Assembly: GCF_907165205.1 (NCBI RefSeq)
Contig: NC_058190.1
Span: forward strand, 13,524,001-13,588,000
DNA length: 64,000 nt
From: Coccinella septempunctata
Lineage: Eukaryota; Arthropoda; Insecta; Coleoptera; Coccinellidae
Direction: 5' to 3'
The translations under genes and the position numbers were made by a program. A model generated the notes under the pieces. It did no database searches and was not told where the DNA came from. It saw nothing but the letters and a program-made list of their open reading frames with translations. Below are positions 58,901-64,000 of the stretch, one piece after another; position 1 is the first letter of the stretch, and every line of letters begins with the position of its first letter.

Positions 58901-60242
58901 TGTTAGGTTATCATCGAGAAAATACACATAACGACCTCATCCAATTTGTTCGATGATAAAGCAATATTGCAAAGTGAAGGGAAAACTACACATGCGCAGA
59001 AGTCGATTCCTGCCAAGGGCTATCTTAAATTTTGCCCGTTTGATTATCGATATAGTTTTATGAAACATAATTTAAGGTAAAAACAAGAAATTGAATCATC
59101 AATTTGCTATGATACAGTCTTGATAAATTGGAAAGTTGATGTGATTCATGACTTCGTTCTAGGTATACGGACAATATCATTCAAATATATTATATTACTA
59201 ATTTGTGAAGAATAATTTCATGATTTTCATATTATTCAGTCAATTCAGATCATTCCTCACTAGTTCGGGAATAAGCAAAATACTACTTCATGATGTTGAT
59301 TTGGCTTAGTTATGTTTCCCGTTCTGTCATCATTTTTTTTTCATTTCCGACTATAAAAGTTGAACTTCTCAACCCTCATTGGATTATCATAAATAATTGT
59401 GTCAAATTTTGATCGTTTGGAGTTAACTTCTGAATATCCTAGTGCCTACATTTGAAATTCGTAAAGTGAATTAATTCAGTTGCAACCCTTTTATAGCATG
59501 CAATTGTCATGCAATAATTTTAGCAAAGAATAATACCATGATTAGATCGATTATTCTCGAAAGACTATGTTTATTGATTCTTAAAGGTTGCTTTCTCAAG
59601 TTTTTCAATTAAATGTAACTTCTAATCTAACATCTTGAATTTTTGATAATAGGAATAAGTTATTACTTATCCTGGTAGGATAATTTCTAGTATATTTATA
59701 GTTACATCAACAGCTGGTCCTCGTTGTCTGGATTACTATGAACTATCATTGGAACTATTAGTCTAATTCATCAAAATGTGCTACACTTAGTAACAACATT
59801 GTACCATTAAACTTACCACTCCCTGTGTGCATTAACATTTCAAGGTCTCATTAGATAACAAAAAAATAAGTTTACTCGTTTTTTGATGAGCGGCAACTTC
59901 TCAGAAGTGAATAATCATTCTACTAGTCAATGACCTCTTCATTGAAAAGATTCCCATGTTGATATAGTTAATGATTAACTGTAGCAATGCAATGAAGGAT
60001 GGTTAATGAAATGGACCACATAAACATTGTTTAATTAAGCATTCAGTTATTGGCGAATGTAAACTCACCATCGATAACTGTTCGAAGTTCTGCTGGAATT
60101 GTGTGGCTTGTTGTGGACTGAACAGAGAGTGATAATCGTTTGATAATGGACTAGGAGCACCGGGACTACAAGGAGCTGAATGTCTACCTCCAGGACTAGG
60201 AGAAGAATGTGGACTCGGTCTCGATCTATATGTGCCAGGCCG
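34795..60242 (-). CDS. Crtc: CREB-regulated transcription coactivator, CRTC (last 3 coding exons)
   Basis: Nuclear/cytoplasmic shuttling coactivator that binds CREB bZIP dimers and recruits transcription machinery in energy and cAMP signalling. Coding exons here: 60069-60242, 36637-36871, 34795-34994, GT-AG with consistent phases, giving 202 residues. Seen in order: a Ser/Pro-rich block (RPSPHSSPSPGG, CSPGAPSPLS) ending FSPQQATQFQQNFEQLSM, like the FNLGNLEQFSM block of vertebrate CRTC2; a low-complexity linker with TTSPSLHTTPNTPTSIPDIT; the PDITLTG motif, the counterpart of PNIILTGD; and the C-terminal transactivation segment with DALRSSLEPLGLDEFQIL and IPDTIEEHFRLDHS. The N-terminal CREB-binding domain and the SIK/14-3-3 phosphosites are beyond the right edge. 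Convergent with RBFA. Confidence 0.9.
35800..36100. repeat. Possible transposon end (TACAGGGTGTTTTC)
   Basis: TACAGGGTGTTTTCAAAGTT resembles the ACAGGGTG ends of other mariner-type MITEs here. No matching inverted end was found. Lies in the CRTC intron between its last two exons. Confidence 0.3.
36637..36871 (-). CDS. Crtc: CRTC penultimate coding exon
   Basis: 235 bp, acceptor ATTTTCTCAG, donor GTGAGA. Begins LDNPVNTVSYVED and ends SIPDITLTG, the conserved motif before the transactivation domain. Ends in phase 1. Confidence 0.9.
36872..37764. other. CRTC large intron, start
   Basis: AT-rich intron sequence directly 3' (in gene terms 5') of the penultimate exon. Nothing recognised. Confidence 0.4.
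37765..38960 (-). mobile_element. Tc1-like element with a nearly full transposase
   Basis: Transposase frame 38009-38947, with the C-terminal end continuing in other frames to about 37850 (RCQAVIDARGDLTLY). Seen: PRGKLTNAEANRAIGMLQ at the N-terminal helix-turn-helix, a likely deletion of about 15 residues inside it, GSVLERPRLGGRRKT, then the catalytic triad in VLFPDQSRYGQ, FLDDNARPHRA and SPDLNCIEHAWD. The last two acidic residues are 34 apart, so DD34E. At least two frameshifts near the 3' end make it dead. The low-coordinate end TGCAGGGTGGTTAAGAAAAA resembles a TIR; its partner is not evident. Confidence 0.88.
38961..41992. other. CRTC large intron, segment without recognised genes
   Basis: No conserved exon. 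39380-39540 is rich in GTAC-containing palindromic words (TGTACTTGTACGTATACAT and similar). Frames up to 74 codons show no motif. Confidence 0.4.
41993..42063 (+). CDS. THAP-domain first exon (remnant or nested gene)
   Basis: ATG followed by VTCAACGYC and ending VTLHR, then donor GTAGGT. The Cys spacing and the terminal HR (before an expected FP) fit the start of a THAP zinc finger, and the splice position after HR is typical of THAP genes. The expected next exon (C-H half of the finger) was not found; the R4-like LINE begins 400 bp later. Either a nested gene fragment or a THAP-bearing (P-element-type) transposon remnant. Confidence 0.45.
42473..45541 (+). mobile_element. R4/Dong-like LINE between direct repeats of about 195 bp
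   Basis: Non-LTR retroelement with a restriction-like endonuclease. Translation in shifting frames gives YLLPKDQRNTEDPSKYRPIT (RT), IRRGIFQGDSLSPLWFCMAL, LLYMDDLKLFAS (catalytic YMDD), a Cys/His knuckle around CRYRCATHETIQHITEGC, then the endonuclease core RPDIILLNKDEVIDIDVAIP and KYKDLEEQTSRKWK. This order is that of the R2/R4 group. Many stops and frameshifts; inactive. The terminal GC-rich segment at 45338-45541 recurs almost exactly at 42473-42665. Confidence 0.82.
43670..43939 (+). pseudogene. R4-like LINE reverse transcriptase palm
   Basis: Open segment with IRRGIFQGDSLSPLWFCMAL and HLLYMDDLKLFASTKKQ; the YMDD catalytic motif is intact in this stretch. Flanking frames are broken. Confidence 0.8.
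44747..45547 (+). pseudogene. R4-like LINE C-terminal endonuclease region
   Basis: Longest surviving frame of the element, about 266 codons. Contains RPDIILLNKDEVIDIDVAIP, the PD-(D/E)xK-type core, and KYKDLEEQTSRKWKDIK, then a low-complexity GC-rich tail that is probably 3' UTR rather than protein. Confidence 0.75.
45548..48150. other. CRTC large intron, no gene seen
   Basis: Contains a 20-bp tandem pair (CTTTATAGAAGTGATA) at 45976-46015 and an imperfect repeat of about 100 bp with TGTAGTGTTCA at 46330-46510. 45722-45756 carries a 20-base inverted match to 41585-41610. No coding signal. Confidence 0.4.
48151..49005. mobile_element. Foldback element with arms of about 75 bp
   Basis: TTCTTGAGGTCAAAAGAAAC at 48194-48213 recurs inverted at 48956-48975, within arms from TTCAAATATTT to CTATACCATTTTT. 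The left end begins CAGGGTGAGG after TA; the right end seems cut. The interior has a GC-rich hairpin, TTGCGTGCGG against CCCGCACGCAA (48553-48594). Confidence 0.65.
49050..49763 (+). mobile_element. ACGTGCGTTC mariner-like element, copy 1 (714 bp)
   Basis: TIRs ACGTGCGTTCAAAAAAATT followed by GTCGTCAAGTAGGTTATGGA, about 45 bp, nearly perfect, TA on both flanks. From 49214 it encodes MVFTDMQKAIIIESYFKIG, the helix-turn-helix start of a mariner-like transposase, and a SSGRPKKK linker in a shifted frame. The catalytic domain is deleted. Confidence 0.8.
49764..52490. other. CRTC large intron, no gene seen
   Basis: Contains one copy of the GCTGACCATGG repeat (51399-51450) and an inverted, diverged copy (about 52095-52160). 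51700-52070 is more GC-rich than its surroundings, with several CG-containing words, but no motif was recognised. Confidence 0.4.
51399..51450 (+). repeat. GCTGACCATGG dispersed repeat, copy 2
   Basis: GCTGACCATGGTTACGGTGT followed by CATTTGACCTCGTCAGAG. Same orientation as the copy at 25864. Confidence 0.6.
54358..54484. mobile_element. Short palindromic MITE-like insert rich in ACGTGGG
   Basis: Hairpin CCCACGTTATATT/AATATAACGTGGG (54366-54395) and a second hairpin GTGACGTGGG/CCCACGTCAC (54423-54451). GGCCCACGT occurs at both ends in inverted orientation. Lies within the BEL/Pao remnant, between its RT region and the 54548-54982 frame. Confidence 0.55.
54548..54982 (-). pseudogene. Charged helical frame at the 5' side of the BEL/Pao remnant
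   Basis: 144-codon minus-strand frame with LNLKMETLVEEKVSNEECLE and FNELELKMLEYEG. By position and its charged helical character it may be the gag region of the BEL/Pao element. No zinc knuckle is visible. Confidence 0.35.
55404..56778 (+). mobile_element. ACGTGCGTTC mariner-like element, copy 2 (1375 bp)
   Basis: TIRs ACGTGCATTCAAAAAAATT and, inverted, CCGTGCGTTTAAAAAAATT, each followed by CGTCAA.A(G)GCTATGGAAT-type sequence; TA flanks. A degenerate transposase start (MVFTDVQKTFIIGSYFKI) lies near 55527, and a CGRPEKKITQSQLFSN linker at about 55750. Older and longer than copy 1. Confidence 0.72.
56779..57875. other. CRTC large intron, no gene seen
   Basis: A small hairpin AAAAGTACATA/TATGTACTTTT lies at 57078-57103. 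The segment 57650-57840 resembles a widespread insect interspersed repeat in style, but no second copy is in the window. Confidence 0.35.
57880..58371. mobile_element. piggyBac-like MITE, 492 bp, TTAA target
   Basis: TTAA on both sides (57876-57879, 58372-58375). TIRs CACGTTCACGACGTCG and, inverted, CACGTTCGCGACATCG. The element carries four copies of an 18-20-bp palindromic word of the form GTGACCCACCGGTGGGTCAC, two near each end. A (CA)n run and C tract at 58136-58156. No transposase. Confidence 0.82.
58376..60068. other. CRTC large intron, distal part
   Basis: AT-rich sequence up to the exon at 60069. Nothing recognised. Confidence 0.4.
60069..60242 (-). CDS. Crtc: CRTC exon, Ser/Pro-rich block
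   Basis: 174 bp, phase 0 both ends, acceptor AATTTTGTAG, donor GTGAGT. Encodes SRPSPHSSPSPGGRHSAP and ends QQNFEQLSM. The 23.2-kb intron follows. Confidence 0.88.
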
Positions 60243-60934
60243 CTACAAAATTTATTGTGAAGGAAATAAATTAATTTTAGTATAGAAATAGTTCCAGAAT
60301 ATGAAAACAATATAAATGTAACAATATTTGGTTGTTGTATTATCTGCATATATCAATATTTGATTGATGACGATTTCACAATTGAAGCAACTTTTGATTG
60401 TATAGTACATTCGAATAATTGGGTAAATAGGGAGTTCACATTATCAAAATCAAAAATATGGCCTAATGGTAACGCATGGCAATCCAATGCAGTAGATTCT
60501 TTTCACTCGAGCGTTCTCTCTCATGTCGAGAATCAACTACCCAACTGGAGACTCCGGTTTCACTGGAGATATTTTACCTAATCATACGATGAGCTAGCTT
60601 AAGAGGCCTAGAACAAATATTGCTTCTTCACGAAATACAGGGTGTGAAAGTTTTCTCAGTGAAAATGGAAAAAATTGTTATTATCTCGGTTATTTTTATG
60701 ATTTAATTCTTACCTTATATCATTGGATTCTTTGGAATTGCAATTTATTCATCTTGAAATACTAAGTTGACTTTAATAACAAATAGGTTCCTGTTAAAGT
60801 GAAAGTAAGGGTGCGAAGGACGTATTAGTGTATACTGATGTTATTCTAACAATTAAAGCCCAAAAATAAATTTCAAAAAGGTGAAAAAGTAGCGCCCAAT
60901 AATTGCAAAGTTCATTAGAACTGACCTCTATAGA

Positions 60935-61098
60935 CTAACTGATACAAAATAATAGTAATCGCCCGTTTTCAATACCACATAAAACTTTAGTGTCGCAGAC
61001 TGTATTCGTGAACTGACAAAATAATAGTATTCACCCGTTTTCAATATCACATTGAACTTTAGTGTCGCAGATTGTATTCGTGAATTGACAAAATTAGT
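60935..61098. repeat. Tandem repeat, unit about 72 bp, 2.2 copies
   Basis: CTGAYACAAAATAATAGTA, then CGTTTTCAATA, then TTTAGTGTCGCAGA and TGTATTCGTGAA recur at a 72-bp spacing, followed by the start of a third unit. Confidence 0.75.
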
Positions 61099-61454
61099 GC
61101 AAGGCAATTTGGTCTAGAGTCTAGTGACTCTAGTGCGTTCAGTTTCTGGATTTCCTTTTTTTTTGAATCACCCTGAATAGTACTCTCGAATATCTATGCT
61201 CAGGATCTCTGTACTTTATTTTCAGAAATAAAAATTTCTTGTAATAACTAATAACACGACCATTTTCATTAAACCTTCAAGATGTTCATATATCCCAGAA
61301 ACACAAGGCAACTCCCAAAAAAATAATTATGACGTAGAAGTCATTTCATTAGTCAATTAAACGTCAGAAGTTTTGAATTCCCTTTCTTTTTCCAAGTCTA
61401 TATCTATGGGGGATGATTTTCTTATTATAAATTAATTTCATTTTCGTCGGGGTA

Positions 61455-61512
61455 TGAGTTTTGTTGCTCTGACAAAGTCAAATGAGACCGACAACCATGG
61501 TCAGCATCTCTT
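61455..61512 (-). repeat. GCTGACCATGG dispersed repeat, copy 3 (inverted)
   Basis: Minus strand reads GCTGACCATGGTTGTCGGTC followed by TCATTTGACTTTGTCAGAG, the closest of the inverted copies. Confidence 0.6.
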
Positions 61513-63024
61513 TCGCGATGAAATGGTATCTCTGTTACTACTTTGAGTGATGCTACAGTTTGTTAGTTCGATTAAGATAGTAGCATTTGTTGTTTTGATA
61601 TCCGAAATTATGAATTTTAATAATGACGATTCACAATGTCAGAAGTGATTTTGCTCCAAAAATTAACCGAGGCAAGTAATGTATTTAAACTTATGTGAAG
61701 AAATCAACCCTGAATATCAATTCGAAAAAATTGTACCGCTTTGTCTAGTTTCCCCTTTTTTCAGATATGATTGGAAGAAAGTAAAGGGTAACTATATTCC
61801 GACGAAAAATATGCCCTTAAATATAAATCATATTCAAGGGGGAATCAGGGTTGTTCTGCTGAAGTGAAAACTGGGCAGCATATTTGCACAATATGAGAAA
61901 GATTGCGCGGGTGAAAAAGAAGATACTGCATTGGCTAATCATGTGTTAGCATTAGGCCATGCTTTTAACTCTGATATGGAAGGAAGTGTTTTACAGTGCG
62001 ATATGAATTGATGTTTCGATATCTCAAACCCATGTACCGAATACTAAAAACAACAGAAGTAGTGGCGCCGAAATTTGTGAAACGAGCCAATTGGCCTAGG
62101 TACACATAGTGCCGAGATTCAAAGGTTGCCGTTATGATGCTTTGACTGATTGTTGTTGTGTTATGATTATAATTTTTATTTTGGGTTCGATTTGAATCCG
62201 AAGTGATGAATGAAAATAACAAAAATTATTTTCATTTTCATCAATGTGATATAATTTTTCCATTTTTTCTTTATAGTCTTGCTGTCGTATTTTATTCGAT
62301 TTTTTCAGCCCGAGAAATGGTCGATATGTTGCTATGAGAAGATTTCTTGTTGAATTTTATTTTACCATCTTGAACGATAGTCAATTTTTGGCCAATTTAT
62401 ATTATTGATTTCGTTGAAAACTTCAAAGAATAATGAAAATGTTTATATACTCCTAGTACAAGGACGTATTAAATATAAATATTTGACCGCGTATAACATG
62501 ATCCACCAAACCAATCGAATTGAACTACTATTAAATTTTCTCGAAAATATCCCCCTACTCTACCCTACAGATGTTATTTCAACCTTTGAGTATCCAACTC
62601 AACATTGTCTTTGGAAACATTCATTATACGTGGATACAAGAATAACACATAAGGCGATTTCGAATGATATTGGTTCTTGGTTGGTTCATAGATTGGTCCG
62701 TCATATTTGGACCAACCGAATGATAAATTGATAGTCATAAATCGTCTGGTTCAAGATTGGTTTACCAAAACACTCTTTGGTTATTTATTCTTTGTTTTAT
62801 CTCCTTCTATTCTCCTAGCATTACCGTTTTGTGTACATTTGTTTTCAGTATAAAGTTCTGTTAACAGGGATGTGTCAGCTTTAAATTAATATTAGAACTT
62901 GCCTCATTAAAAATATTTTATTAAAATTCGATGAGTAACCAAATTCAACATAAGACGACTGCGACTTCTTCACGTTTTAGCGTTTTATGAAAATTTGGTT
63001 TCCAATTTATACAAAAACAAACTA

Positions 63025-63232
63025 GGTCCTTTCGTTTGCATAAAGAGTGTAGCACTTTTCTACACTCGATTTTAGTATTCGTTTGCTGATTGAATTTACA
63101 CCAGTGTAGAGGAGGTGTAGTTTATCTACATCTTCTTTTGACTATGTGTAGATAAACTACACTTCCTCTATACTGGTGTAAATCGAATCGAGTGTAGAAA
63201 AGTGCTACACTTTTTATGCAAACGAAAGGACC
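63025..63232. mobile_element. Intact palindromic MITE, 208 bp, TA target
   Basis: Ends GGTCCTTTCGTTTGCAT and the exact inverse, followed inward by AGTGTAGCACTTTTCTACAC on both sides. The arms pair for most of the element, including the inner GTAGTTTATCTACA/TGTAGATAAACTAC. TA on both flanks. Second copy, truncated, at 31612. Confidence 0.85.
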
Positions 63233-63480
63233 TACTGGTTTACACTTGCAAACAAATTGTTAAATGAAATTTTCACTTTACAGCCGTTTAACCAACCGTC
63301 TTTTTTTTTACGAAGAATTCGAATGGATCGGAACCAACCGAGGGTCTGACGATTATGAACCGACCAGTTTACCATTAACCAACCAAAAAAGCCATTCGAG
63401 ATCGCTTATAGACGTCCTAAATTATTCTACACAAAGATTATACGAGTTATCGATTGAAATTTATTTTGGGAGGATTTTGC

Positions 63481-63959
63481 ATCTCTTCATAAACTTTTTA
63501 GGGTTTTCACTCCCAATCTCTGAAACAAAATCAATTAAAAATGAAATCAACGATTTGCTCCTGCGTAAATTCTCGCACTAATTTGTCAGGAGCAAATTAA
63601 CTAGAAAAAATTGTTGCCTGACAATGAACTCAAAATAAATAACGTTGAAATTATAATTCAATCTCTGTTTCTGTGTGTTGACAATTAATGTCAGACAAAA
63701 AGCGACAATTCAGAAGATTTTCAAAAGTAGATTTTTTCGTCTGATGAAGGAGTCTGATATAGACTCCGAAACGTTACAAAGAATTATAATTTCAACGTTA
63801 TTTATTTTGAGTTCATTGTCAGGCAACAATTTTTTCTAGTTAATTTGCTCATGACAAATTAGTGCAAGAATTTACGCAGGAGCAAATCGTTGATTTCATT
63901 TTTAATTGATTTTGTTTCAGAGATTGGGAGTGAAAACCCTAAAAAGTTTATGAAGAGAT
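63481..63959. mobile_element. Foldback element, 179-bp arms, 121-bp spacer
   Basis: Arms 63481-63659 and 63781-63959 are near-perfect inverted copies (for example TTGTTGCCTGACAATGAACT, and AATAACGTTGAAATTATAAT in the left arm). The unique spacer ends in the hammerhead motif, which runs into the right arm. Confidence 0.88.
63731..63785 (+). ncRNA. Hammerhead ribozyme motif, type I with minimal stem III
   Basis: CTGATGA core at 63741-63747, one extra A, 6-bp stem II (GGAGTC/GACTCC, loop TGATATA), GAAAC at 63768-63772, then GTT, the NUH cleavage triplet; predicted cut between 63775 and 63776. Stem III is only AC/GT with no loop, as in Penelope-like elements, where two copies pair. Flanks ATTTTTTCGT and ACAAAGAATT form stem I (seven pairs plus one G-U, two mismatches). 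The bulged A in stem II is the one departure from a classical motif. Confidence 0.6.
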
Positions 63960-64000
63960 TATAGAGTTAGGTAAGGTTAACTCTCTATAATCTTGGTATT

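Larger units (their letters stand above)
60243..63024. other. CRTC upstream intron, no further exon found
   Basis: No additional CRTC exon was recognised. Contains a tandem duplication (about 60935-61098), an inverted copy of the GCTGACCATGG repeat (61455-61512) and an ACAGGGTGTG word at 60639. Frames of 62-108 codons at 61679-62731 have no recognised motif. Confidence 0.4.

Noticed and set aside
62405..62731. 108-codon plus-strand frame
   Set aside because: No motif, lies in transposon-rich intronic sequence, and composition looks random.
1..64000. CRISPR arrays, bacterial operons, rRNA genes
   Set aside because: No regular spaced repeats, no ribosome-binding-site-led gene runs and no rRNA signature; the window is animal nuclear DNA.

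Overview
This is a window of an AT-rich, transposon-loaded animal nuclear genome, most likely an insect. It shows spliced genes with small exons and GT-AG introns of up to 23 kb. The mobile elements are typical of insects: mariner/Tc1, hAT, PIF/Harbinger-like, piggyBac-like, BEL/Pao, R1-, R4/Dong- and CR1-like LINEs, Penelope-like. I cannot name the species.

Three conserved host genes can be assembled exon by exon, with reading phases that agree across every junction. (1) SMC6, minus strand, 13556 down to 1346: eight exons encode the N-terminal ATPase head and the first coiled coil up to the hinge; the rest lies off the left edge. (2) The mitochondrial ribosome-binding factor RBFA, plus strand, 14078-30834: seven exons, 343 codons including the stop, complete. 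It is head-to-head with SMC6, with about 520 bp between start codons. (3) The CREB coactivator CRTC, minus strand, 60242 down to 34795: its last three coding exons, including the transactivation C-terminus, convergent with RBFA. Its 5' part lies off the right edge.

Nearly everything else is intronic transposon debris. SMC6 intron 4 (2.7-8.8 kb) holds a Penelope-like remnant with a hammerhead-like motif, split by a hAT element with an exact 8-bp target duplication. SMC6 intron 3 (8.9-13.1 kb) holds an R4-like LINE fragment with a MITE inside it. RBFA intron 2 (14.5-22.9 kb) holds R1-like and R4-like LINE pieces and several TA-flanked foldback elements. RBFA exon 3 is bracketed by two PIF/Harbinger-like elements. 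RBFA intron 3 holds a CR1-like LINE, an R4 fragment, a tRNA-like SINE head and a mariner derivative. The 23.2-kb CRTC intron (36872-60068) holds a Tc1 element (DD34E), a THAP-domain exon, an R4/Dong-like LINE between long direct repeats, two copies of an ACGTGCG-ended mariner-like family, a BEL/Pao retroelement and a piggyBac-like MITE.

The most unusual signal is at the right edge: a 179-bp-arm foldback whose spacer carries a hammerhead ribozyme motif (catalytic core, stem II, near-complete stem I, minimal stem III). A mutated relative of the same motif sits beside the Penelope-like remnant at 5.3 kb. No bacterial-type operon, CRISPR array or rRNA was seen.
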